Source: JACVRW01 sp035705985
GTDB lineage: Bacteria; Actinomycetota; Thermoleophilia; Solirubrobacterales; Thermoleophilaceae
Direction: 5' to 3'
Assembly: GCA_035705985.1 (NCBI GenBank)
Contig: DASSVP010000081.1
Coordinates: forward strand, 1 to 6,203
Length of the DNA stretch: 6,203 nt
The number at the start of each line of letters is the position of its first letter. Within the stretch, counting starts at the first letter, position 1. Under the pieces are notes generated by a model. It was not told where the DNA came from. It did not search any database and saw nothing but the letters and a program-made list of their open reading frames with translations. The position numbers were made by a program, and so were the translations under genes. This document shows positions 1-6,203 of the stretch, one piece after another.

Positions 1-992
1 TTGTACATGCAGTTCGGGTTCTTGGCCTCGGAGGAGATCATCCAGGTGTCTGACCACCCGGTCGAGCCCTCCTTCGGCAGGATCGCCTCGACCGGCGGCG
101 ACTTCTTGTCGCTTTTCACGAGGTTCGCGATCACCTGCCACGTGGTGCCGGCCACGGAGTCGCCGGACGTGAACGCCGCCTGCTCCTTCGTGTAGTCGGA
201 CCAGTACTCGCCGATCACCTCGCGCTGCTGCTTGAGGAGGTCGACCGCGGCCTGGAACTGCTTGTCGTCGAGCTCGTAGACGTTCTCGATCCCAAGGTCG
301 GGCTGCGTGGCCTTCAGGTACAGCGCCGCGTCCGCGATGTAGATGGGACTGTCGTACGCGGTGATCTTGCCCTTGTAGGGCTGGCTCTCCTCGCCGCCCC
401 AGACGATCGACCACGAGTCGGGCGCGGGCTTCACGACGTCGGCGTTGTACATCAGGAGGTTGGCGCCGCGGCCGTGCGGCACGCCGTAGTTCACACCGTC
501 GACCGTGTTGTGCGGCTGGTCCTTCAGCCCCTCGAACACGTCCGCGTAGTTCGGGATCAGGTCGGTGTTCACCGGCGCGACGTCGCCGCCGGCGATCAGC
601 CGGAGCGTCGCGTCGCCCGAGGCCGACACGCCGTCGTACTTGCCCGTGCGCATCAGCGTGACCATCTCGTCCGAGGTGTTGCCGAGCTTCACGTTCACCT
701 GGCAGCCGGTCTTCTCCTCGAAGTCGGACACCCAGTCGACCTTCGGGTCGGTCGAGCCGTCCTCCACGTAGCCGGCCCAGGCGATCAGGTTGACCTGACC
801 CTCGCCCTTGCCGACCTTCTGGAGCGCCTCGCCCCCGGAGCCGGAGTCGCCTCCGCCGCCATCGTCGTCGTCGTCGCCGCAGCCGGCCGCCGTGAACGCG
901 GCCAGGCACAGCGTGAGCGCGGCCAGCGCGCTCAACCGCAGTGCGGCACGCCCTGGGCGGTGCCCGCGGCGCAGCCATTCATTGAATTTCAC
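1..992 (-). CDS. YdcS-like spermidine/putrescine-type ABC transporter substrate-binding lipoprotein (3' end cut by window edge)
   Basis: Extracytoplasmic binding protein that would capture a small solute, probably a polyamine, and deliver it to a membrane permease. The frame is open without stops from a GTG at 992-990 to the left edge (330 residues). The GTG follows GGAGGAGGG by 6 bases and overlaps the ATPase stop as GTGA, which fixes the start. Residues 1-37 form a basic n-region and a hydrophobic stretch ending TAAG before Cys38, the expected lipid-modified residue, followed by GDDDDD and a Gly/Ser linker. The mature part carries LIAWAGYVEDG, TSDEMVTLMRTGKYD, SASGDATLRLIAGG, YGVPHGRGANLLMYN, SPIYIADAALYLKATQP and PKEGSTGWSD, which from memory follow E. 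coli YdcS almost block by block. YdcS is about 380 residues, so roughly the last 40-50 are missing here. E. coli YdcSTUV has been linked to putrescine uptake, and YdcS also to polyhydroxybutyrate. Family is confident; substrate is inferred. Confidence 0.93.
   Translation of the reverse strand, partial: MKFNEWLRRGHRPGRAALRLSALAALTLCLAAFTAAGCGDDDDDGGGGDSGSGGEALQKVGKGEGQVNLIAWAGYVEDGSTDPKVDWVSDFEEKTGCQVNVKLGNTSDEMVTLMRTGKYDGVSASGDATLRLIAGGDVAPVNTDLIPNYADVFEGLKDQPHNTVDGVNYGVPHGRGANLLMYNADVVKPAPDSWSIVWGGEESQPYKGKITAYDSPIYIADAALYLKATQPDLGIENVYELDDKQFQAAVDLLKQQREVIGEYWSDYTKEQAAFTSGDSVAGTTWQVIANLVKSDKKSPPVEAILPKEGSTGWSDTWMISSEAKNPNCMY
861..875 (-). repeat. Short GAC/GAT codon run encoding an Asp5 tract after the lipid Cys
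   Basis: Four GAC codons and one GAT encode five aspartates directly after Cys38-Gly39 of the binding lipoprotein, followed by Gly-rich residues. Acidic and Gly/Ser tracts after the lipobox are common flexible tethers in actinobacterial lipoproteins. The trinucleotide run could vary in length between strains. Confidence 0.6.
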
Positions 993-2032
993 GTCTGTCC
1001 CTCCTCCGGGATCTCTTCCTGCGAGTCCGGGATCGCGTACGCATGCTCGCCGTGCCATCCAACGCGCACTCGCCGACCCCGCTGCTCGAGAGCCTCCTGC
1101 GACGACATCTCGAGGTTCTGGCGGACGACCTGCAGCTCGCCGCCCTCATCCAGCTCTATGACGAAGCGCGTGACCATGCCGACGTACGACACGTCGCGGA
1201 TGCGCCCCGCCTCCACACGTAGGCCGTTCGTGGCCTCCGTCTCCTCCAGGATCCGCACCTTCTCCGGGCGGATCGTGAAGCGCTCGCCCTCCCGCTCGAC
1301 GATGTTCGAGACGCCCACGAAGCCCGCGACGAACTCGTTCGCCGGGTGCTCGTAGACCTCCGCGGGTGGGCCCACCTGCTCGACTCGCCCCTCGGCGAAG
1401 ACGGCCAGGCGGTCGCTCATCGTGAGCGCCTCCTCCTGGTCGTGCGTCACGTAGATGAAGGTGATGCCCACCTCGCCCTGGATCGTGCGGAGCTCGTGCT
1501 GCATCTGCTGGCGCAGCTTCAGGTCGAGCGCGCCGAGCGGCTCGTCGAGCAGGAGCACCTTCGGGCGGTTCACCAGGGCGCGCGCGAGCGCCACGCGCTG
1601 CCGCTGCCCGCCGGAGAGCTGCGCGGGCCGGCGCTTCTCGTACCCGCCGAGGCGCACGAGCTCGAGCGCCTCGGACGCCCGCCGGCGCCGCTCCTCGCGA
1701 GCGACCCTCGCGATGCGCAGGCCGTACTCCACGTTCTCGCCGACCGACATGTGGGGAAAGAGCGCGTAGTCCTGAAAAACGGTGTTGACGTCGCGCTCGT
1801 AGGGCGGCACGTCGGTGACGTCGCGGCCCGCCAGCTCTACGCTTCCCTCGTCAGGCCGCTCGAAGCCCGCGATCATGCGCAGGCAGGTCGTCTTCCCCGA
1901 ACCGGACGGTCCAAGCAGCGTGAAGAACTCGTCTTCGGCGATGTCCAGGTCGACCCGGTCCACCGCCACGACATCCCCATACGTCTTGCGAGTGCCGTTG
2001 AGCCGCACGGCAGCGTCCCCACTATGGGTCAT
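989..2032 (-). CDS. Spermidine/putrescine-type ABC transporter ATP-binding protein (PotA/YdcT-like)
   Basis: Cytoplasmic ATPase that would power the importer whose binding protein is encoded next. The 347 residues hold a complete nucleotide-binding domain: Walker A GPSGSGKT at 41-48, Q-loop Gln87 (VFQDYALFPHMS), signature LSGGQ at 139-143, Walker B VLLLDE at 159-164, D-loop ALD and switch His198 (VTHDQEEAL). A C-terminal TOBE-type domain follows (about 250-335, with FTIRPEKVRI), as in PotA/MalK-class subunits. GFERPDEG, PPYERDVNTVFQDY and EFVAGFVGVSNI recall E. coli YdcT. It is the first gene of the operon as seen, 4 bases overlapping the binding-protein gene; permease genes are not in the window. 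The start is uncertain: the ATG at 2032 has no good ribosome site and could be leaderless, while a GTG at 2008 (residue 9) has GGGGA 7 bases upstream. Function as ABC ATPase is near certain; substrate is inferred from the partner. Confidence 0.95.
   Translation of the reverse strand: MTHSGDAAVRLNGTRKTYGDVVAVDRVDLDIAEDEFFTLLGPSGSGKTTCLRMIAGFERPDEGSVELAGRDVTDVPPYERDVNTVFQDYALFPHMSVGENVEYGLRIARVAREERRRRASEALELVRLGGYEKRRPAQLSGGQRQRVALARALVNRPKVLLLDEPLGALDLKLRQQMQHELRTIQGEVGITFIYVTHDQEEALTMSDRLAVFAEGRVEQVGPPAEVYEHPANEFVAGFVGVSNIVEREGERFTIRPEKVRILEETEATNGLRVEAGRIRDVSYVGMVTRFVIELDEGGELQVVRQNLEMSSQEALEQRGRRVRVGWHGEHAYAIPDSQEEIPEEGQT
999..1007 (-). promoter_or_regulatory. Ribosome binding site of the substrate-binding lipoprotein gene
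   Basis: On the minus strand GGAGGAGGG sits 6 bases before the GTG at 992-990, inside the last codons of the ATPase gene. It decides this GTG as start over two nearby ATGs (982 and 978): the 982 ATG is out of the lipoprotein frame and the 978 ATG likewise. With the GTGA overlap it suggests translational coupling of ATPase and binding protein. Confidence 0.85.
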
Positions 2033-2064
2033 TCCGCGTTTTTGTACACCCTGGAAGGGTCCCG
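2033..2064. promoter_or_regulatory. 32-base divergent control region with a perfect inverted repeat
   Basis: Only 32 bases separate the ATPase start (minus strand) from the hydrolase TTG start (plus strand), so both promoters must lie at least partly inside the opposing genes or overlap one another. The region contains ACCCT-GGA-AGGGT at 2048-2060, a perfect 5-base inverted repeat with a 3-base centre, which also overlaps the hydrolase ribosome site GGAAGGG (2053-2059). On the minus strand TGTACAAA near 2046-2039 is a weak extended -10 candidate that would give a nearly leaderless ATPase transcript. No convincing -35 is visible on either strand. The inverted repeat is seen; any operator or promoter role is inference. 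Confidence 0.35.
2053..2059 (+). promoter_or_regulatory. Ribosome binding site of the glycoside hydrolase gene
   Basis: GGAAGGG lies 5 bases before the TTG at 2065 and supports that unusual start. No in-frame ATG or GTG precedes it nearby, and the next in-frame candidate, the TTG at 2086, would remove the basic n-region of the signal peptide and has no ribosome site. Confidence 0.65.
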
Positions 2065-3366
2065 TTGCGAGTTCTTCGCGTTAATTTGCTCCTCGCAGGC
2101 TGCCTGGCCGCGCTTGCGCTGGCCGCTCCGGCGCATGCCGCGCCGATCTCCGCGCACGCGATGGTGCATTCCTGCTGTACGCCCGAGCCAATGAAGGAGC
2201 GCATCTTCTCCGAGGCGAGCGCGCTCGGCGCCGACTACATCCGCGTCGACGTCGAGCTCAGTGGGATTTTCGCGTCGCCCAACGCCAGCCCCGACTGGAG
2301 CGGGCTCGACAGCATCGTCGAGCTGTCCCAGCGGCACAGGCTGCGGATCCTCGGCCTTCTGCTCACGCCGCCGGAGGGAGCCGACGAGGAGGACTTCGGC
2401 CGCATGGCCGGCGAGGTCGCGGAGCACGCGGCCGGCTCGATCGACCACTGGGAGATCGTGAACGAGCCGGACGGCGAGTGGGCGTTCGACGGCACCGCCG
2501 AGGAGTACGCCCTGATGCTGAGCTCCGCTTATGACGAGATCAAGGCGCGCGCGCCGGGGGCGAAGGTGCTCTTCGGCGGCCTGATGCGGCCGCACGAGCC
2601 GGCCTGGGTGGAGCGCGTCTTCGCGACGCCCGGCGCGGACGCGCTCCACAAGTTCGACATCGCGAACATCCACCTGCGCGGGCCCGCGGAGGCTGTCGTC
2701 CGGCGCTACGGCGAGTTCCGAGCCTGGCTCGCGGCGCGCGGGTTCGGCGGGCCGCTGTGGGTCACCGAGCACGGCTACCCCGCGGACCCGGCCTTCCAGG
2801 TTGACGGCGCCTACACCGGCGGCGACGCCGCCCAGGCCGCGTACCTCACGCAGACGCTCGTGGGACTCGGCGAGGTGGGGGCGCCGCAGGTGTTCGTGAC
2901 GCTGCGGGACAACCTCGAAGGCAAGTACGCCACCGAGGGACTCGTGCACATCGACAGCGCCGAGGGCAACCCGGCGAGCCGCCGCCAGGCGTTCGACGCG
3001 GTGCGGCGGCTCACGGTGTCGTGGGACGAGATCATGGGCTGGCGGCGCGAGCAGCGCGAGCAGGAGCAGGAGCAGTGGATCGACCTGGCGGCCGCCGCGA
3101 TCGCCGCCGGCGAGGCGCGAACGGCGCGGATGAAGTTCCATGCCGCACGGCTTCTCGTGCACGAGCTCCAGACGGAGCTCGCGCGGCCAGGCCGCTCCGC
3201 GGCGGTGGGCAGGCGGCTGGAGCGCCGCCTCGCGCGCGTGCGCGCGGTGGTCGCCGGCCGGCGCGCCGCGCTGCTCTGGCACCGCGCCCTGGCGAACTGG
3301 CGGCGCGCCGGCGCCGCGGAGCACGCGGCCGCTGCGAACGAGCTGAAGCTGCGGATCGCGGGCTAG
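2065..3366 (+). CDS. Secreted TIM-barrel glycoside hydrolase (clan GH-A, GH39/GH5-like) with Arg/Ala-rich helical C-terminal tail
   Basis: Probable exported glycosidase of 433 residues; the glycan substrate cannot be told from sequence. A TTG start preceded by GGAAGGG gives a Sec-type signal peptide (basic MRVLRVN, hydrophobic core, AHA then AP, cleavage near residue 25). Residues about 28-315 read as an eight-fold barrel: YIRVDVE at 58-64 early, WEIVNEPDG at 129-137 with Glu134 as expected acid/base, FDIANIH at 197-203, and LWVTEHGYP at 231-239 with Glu235 as expected nucleophile. The two-glutamate NEP/TEHG arrangement, about 100 residues apart, is the hallmark of clan GH-A. Residues about 320-433 are a separate, strongly helical tail with an EQEQEQ segment and many Arg/Ala, not part of a usual catalytic barrel. 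The gene diverges from the ABC importer and converges on hspR, so it is probably a single-gene transcript. The GH-A fold is well supported; the exact family is not. Confidence 0.82.
   Translation: MRVLRVNLLLAGCLAALALAAPAHAAPISAHAMVHSCCTPEPMKERIFSEASALGADYIRVDVELSGIFASPNASPDWSGLDSIVELSQRHRLRILGLLLTPPEGADEEDFGRMAGEVAEHAAGSIDHWEIVNEPDGEWAFDGTAEEYALMLSSAYDEIKARAPGAKVLFGGLMRPHEPAWVERVFATPGADALHKFDIANIHLRGPAEAVVRRYGEFRAWLAARGFGGPLWVTEHGYPADPAFQVDGAYTGGDAAQAAYLTQTLVGLGEVGAPQVFVTLRDNLEGKYATEGLVHIDSAEGNPASRRQAFDAVRRLTVSWDEIMGWRREQREQEQEQWIDLAAAAIAAGEARTARMKFHAARLLVHELQTELARPGRSAAVGRRLERRLARVRAVVAGRRAALLWHRALANWRRAGAAEHAAAANELKLRIAG
3363..3366. other. CTAG shared by two convergent stop codons
   Basis: The palindrome CTAG holds the TAG stop of the hydrolase gene on the plus strand (3364-3366) and the TAG stop of hspR on the minus strand (3365-3363). 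The two genes therefore converge with no intergenic space. No stem-loop followed by a T-run is visible on either side, so each transcript must end inside the opposing gene or by a factor-dependent mechanism. Confidence 0.9.
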
Positions 3367-3812
3367 GGCCGCGGCCGGCGGACGGGGATCCGCACGCCGC
3401 GCTCGCCCGGGCTGCGCGGCATCAGCGCCTGTGAGGGCGGCTCGTACGGCACGAGCTCGTACTTGAAGGAGCGCCGGACTCGCTCGAGCTCCTTGTGGAG
3501 CTGCTCCTGCACGCGCTGCGCGTGCCGCTCGAGGTTGCGCATCCGGCGGCGCATCCGCTCGATCTCCTCCTCCAGCTCGAACACGCGCTCCACGCCGGCG
3601 AGGTTCATGCCGAGCTCGCTCGTGAGCTCCTGGATGCGGCGGAGGCGGTCCACGTCCTGCTGCGAGTAGAGGCGCGTGTTCTTAGGCGAGCGCCTCGGCG
3701 TGATCAGCCCGCGCGACTCGTAGATGCGCAGGGTCTGCGGATGCATCCCCGCCAGGTCGGCGGCCACGGAGATCATGTAGACGCCCTGCTCGCGGTCCGG
3801 CGAGTCGGCCAT
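3363..3812 (-). CDS. hspR: HspR, MerR-family repressor of the chaperone operon
   Basis: DNA-binding repressor of 149 residues. In Streptomyces and mycobacteria HspR binds HAIR inverted repeats upstream of the dnaK operon with DnaK as co-repressor, so transcription rises when DnaK is titrated by unfolded protein. Residues 11-80 form the MerR-type winged helix-turn-helix: VYMISVAADLAGMHPQTLRI, then YESRGLITPRR, TRLYSQQDVDRLRRI and ELGMNLAGVERVFEL, close to other HspR proteins from memory. A charged coiled coil follows (about 80-115, EEEIERMRRRMRN), and the protein ends in a basic RIPVRRPRP tail like the VVWKPRR end of mycobacterial HspR. The ATG at 3812 has AGGAGGT 7 bases upstream. It is the last gene of the operon, 5 bases after dnaJ, giving autoregulation. 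An open frame continues upstream through dnaJ in another register, but the ribosome site and family length fix this start. Confidence 0.95.
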   Translation of the reverse strand: MADSPDREQGVYMISVAADLAGMHPQTLRIYESRGLITPRRSPKNTRLYSQQDVDRLRRIQELTSELGMNLAGVERVFELEEEIERMRRRMRNLERHAQRVQEQLHKELERVRRSFKYELVPYEPPSQALMPRSPGERGVRIPVRRPRP

Positions 3813-3817
3813 CGTGC

Positions 3818-4915
<1,098 letters not shown>

Positions 4916-4917
4916 CC

Positions 4918-5442
4918 TTAGCCGGACACCACCACCCGGGCCGGACGCAGGATCGTGCCGTTCGTCCGGTAACCCTTCTCGACGACGTCCAGAACGAGCC
5001 CCGCCTCGCCCTCGTCCCTCACGGACAGGGCCTCGTGCTCGGCCGGATCGAACTTCTCCCCGGCCGGGTCGAACTGCTCGACGCCATTGCGCTCGAGGAC
5101 GGCGATCAGCTCCGAGTGCACCAGCCGCACACCGTCGGCCAGGTGCTGCTCACCCTGCTCCGCTGAGGCCAGCGCCCTCTCCAGGTTGTCGACCACGGGC
5201 AGGAGCTCGCGGACCAGACCGCCCTTCGCGCGCTCGCCCGCGACCGCCGCCTCGCGTGCGGCGCGCTTCCGGTAGTTCTCGAAGTCGGCCTGAATCCGCT
5301 GGGCCAGCGCGAGGTAGTCCTCGGGCTCCTCGACGATTCGCTCTTCCTCGTTTGCGGGCTCCTCTTCGCCCGAGGGCTCGCCCGCCTCGTCGCGTGACGT
5401 GACGGGCTCGTCCTCGGGCGCGAGCGGAGTCTCCTCGCTCAC
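4918..5442 (-). CDS. grpE: GrpE nucleotide exchange factor of DnaK
   Basis: Cytoplasmic dimeric factor that releases ADP from DnaK so that clients are discharged. The 174 residues start with a disordered acidic segment (1-40, with GEEEPANEEE and VEEPED), then the long dimerisation helix (about 41-75, LALAQRIQADFENYRKRAARE), a helical bundle (LLPVVDNLERAL), and the C-terminal beta domain with the family signature FDPAEHEAL (131-139) through VVEKGY to ILRPARVVV. This is within the usual GrpE size range. The start is GTG at 5442-5440, overlapping the dnaK stop as GTGA, with GAGGAG 5 bases upstream inside the dnaK tail. The second position in the operon, directly after dnaK, is the normal actinobacterial order. 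Confidence 0.97.
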   Translation of the reverse strand: MSEETPLAPEDEPVTSRDEAGEPSGEEEPANEEERIVEEPEDYLALAQRIQADFENYRKRAAREAAVAGERAKGGLVRELLPVVDNLERALASAEQGEQHLADGVRLVHSELIAVLERNGVEQFDPAGEKFDPAEHEALSVRDEGEAGLVLDVVEKGYRTNGTILRPARVVVSG

Positions 5443-6203
5443 GAGCGCTCCTCGCCGTCGACAACCTCGGCGTCGACGACCTCCTCCTCGTCGGCGTCGG
5501 GGCTCGGCGCGCCCTCGCCGTCCGCGGAGGCGCCGTTCGCCGCCGCCTGCTGCTGCGCCGCGGCATACATCTGCTCCGACACCTTGTGGAAGGCGGTCTG
5601 GAGCGCGTCGGTCTTCTGCCGCAGCAGCTCGACGTCGTCGGACTCGAGGTTGTCGCGGACGTCCTTGATGGCCGCCTCGATCTCCTCCTTGGAGGACGAG
5701 TCGAGCGAGTCGCCCATCTCCGCCACCTGGCGCTCAGCCTGGTAGGCGGCGTTCTCGGCGCCGTTGCGCGCCTCGACGGTCTCGCGCTGGCGGCGGTCCT
5801 CCTCGGCGTGAGCCTCGGCGTCCTTCACCATGCGCTCGACCTCCTCCTCCGCGAGGCCCGAGCCGGCCTTGATCTCGATCTTCTGCTCCTTGCCGGTGCC
5901 GAGATCCTTGGCGCCCACCGCGAGGATGCCGTTCGCGTCGATGTCGAAGGTCACCTCGATCTGCGGGACGCCGCGCGGCGCCGGCGGGATGCCGGTGAGC
6001 TGGAACTTGCCGAGCGACTTGTTGTACGCGGCCATCTCGCGCTCGCCCTGGAGCACGTGGACCTCGACGCTCGGCTGGTTGTCCTCGGCCGTAGAGAAGA
6101 TCTCCGACTTCTTCGTCGGGATCGTGGTGTTGCGCTCGATGAGCTTCGTCATGACGCCGCCCTTGGTCTCGATGCCGAGGGTGAGCGGGGTCACGTCGAG
6201 CAG
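5439..6203 (-). CDS. dnaK: DnaK (Hsp70) chaperone, C-terminal half; 5' part lies beyond the right edge
   Basis: ATP-driven chaperone at the centre of this operon, and in other actinobacteria the co-repressor of HspR. The window holds the last 254 residues; the frame stays open to the right edge, so the gene is cut by the window, not broken. It begins at the interdomain linker LLDVTPLTLGIETKGG, which means the whole nucleotide-binding domain is outside. Numbered from the edge, the substrate-binding beta-sandwich spans about 4-115 (LIERNTTIPTKKSEIFSTA, the Hsp70-typical FQLTGIPPAPRGVPQIEVTF, IDANGIL), the helical lid spans about 116-220 (SGLAEEEVERMVKDAEAHAEED onward), and a disordered acidic tail ends EEVVDAEVVDGEERS. 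EEVVDAE-type endings are common in bacterial DnaK. The codon at 6194 read as a possible start is GTG for the Val of DVTPL and is internal. Family assignment is certain. Confidence 0.98.
   Translation of the reverse strand: MLDVTPLTLGIETKGGVMTKLIERNTTIPTKKSEIFSTAEDNQPSVEVHVLQGEREMAAYNKSLGKFQLTGIPPAPRGVPQIEVTFDIDANGILAVGAKDLGTGKEQKIEIKAGSGLAEEEVERMVKDAEAHAEEDRRQRETVEARNGAENAAYQAERQVAEMGDSLDSSSKEEIEAAIKDVRDNLESDDVELLRQKTDALQTAFHKVSEQMYAAAQQQAAANGASADGEGAPSPDADEEEVVDAEVVDGEERS
5448..5453 (-). promoter_or_regulatory. Ribosome binding site of grpE
   Basis: GAGGAG, part of the codons for the Glu-Glu near the DnaK C-terminus, lies 5 bases before the GTG at 5442-5440. It supports the GTG start and coupled translation of grpE with dnaK. 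Confidence 0.75.

Noticed and set aside
976..982. ATGs at 982 and 978 (minus strand) as starts of the binding lipoprotein
   Set aside because: Neither is in the frame of the lipoprotein. The GTG at 992 has an excellent ribosome site and gives a proper lipoprotein signal peptide.
474..1355. Plus-strand open frame (293 codons) spanning the lipoprotein/ATPase junction
   Set aside because: It crosses two well-supported minus-strand genes and its product is Val/Arg/Ala-rich with no family features.
1346..2194. Plus-strand open frame (282 codons) opposite the ABC ATPase and running into the hydrolase start
   Set aside because: Shadow of an ATPase with every catalytic motif intact, and out of frame with the hydrolase.
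2029..3324. Long minus-strand open frame (431 codons) covering almost the whole hydrolase gene
   Set aside because: Its translation is Arg/Leu/Ala/Glu-rich with no recognisable motif, while the plus strand holds a signal peptide and both GH-A catalytic motifs. High-GC genes routinely leave the antisense frame open.
3367..3376. Palindrome GGCCGCGGCC just after the hydrolase stop as a terminator
   Set aside because: It has no loop-forming spacer and no following T-run, and it lies in hspR codons for the Arg/Pro-rich tail. Such GC palindromes arise by chance in this composition.
5439..6203. HAIR-type HspR operator within the window
   Set aside because: I looked for CTTGAG/CTCAAG half-site pairs and saw no properly spaced pair. 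The expected place, upstream of dnaK, lies outside the window.

Overview
The window looks like a chromosomal segment from a high-GC actinobacterium. The evidence is pervasive G/C at third codon positions, GTG and TTG starts, strong GGAGG-type ribosome sites, and the typically actinobacterial heat-shock order dnaK-grpE-dnaJ-hspR. A deep-branching soil lineage such as Thermoleophilia would fit, but that is a guess without a database search. It is packed with genes: no stretch longer than about 35 bases lies outside a coding region, and I see no RNA gene, mobile element or CRISPR array.

Left block (1-2032, minus strand): the first two genes of a spermidine/putrescine-type ABC importer. An ATPase comes first. 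It overlaps by 4 bases (GTGA) a GTG-started substrate-binding lipoprotein whose C-terminus runs off the left edge. Both resemble the E. coli YdcT/YdcS pair more than PotA/PotD. The permease genes would be expected beyond the left edge.

Middle (2065-3366, plus strand): a divergently transcribed, TTG-started, exported TIM-barrel glycoside hydrolase of the clan GH-A type. It has visible NEP and TEHG catalytic motifs and an unusual Arg/Ala-rich helical C-terminal tail. Only 32 bases separate its start from the ABC ATPase start, and that gap contains a perfect 13-base inverted repeat.

Right block (3363-6203, minus strand): the heat-shock chaperone operon, read right to left: dnaK (only the substrate-binding half, entering from the right edge), grpE, dnaJ and the MerR-family repressor hspR. 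All junctions are tight: a GTGA overlap, a 2-base gap and a 5-base gap. DnaK, DnaJ and GrpE form one folding machine, and HspR of other actinobacteria represses this same operon with DnaK as co-repressor, so the operon carries its own feedback regulator. Its promoter and any HAIR operator lie outside the window. hspR and the glycoside hydrolase gene converge so tightly that both stop codons share one CTAG.

The hunt found no clearly undescribed system. The points most worth a second look are the hydrolase with its tail, the 32-base divergent control region, and the shared-stop convergent junction with no visible terminator.
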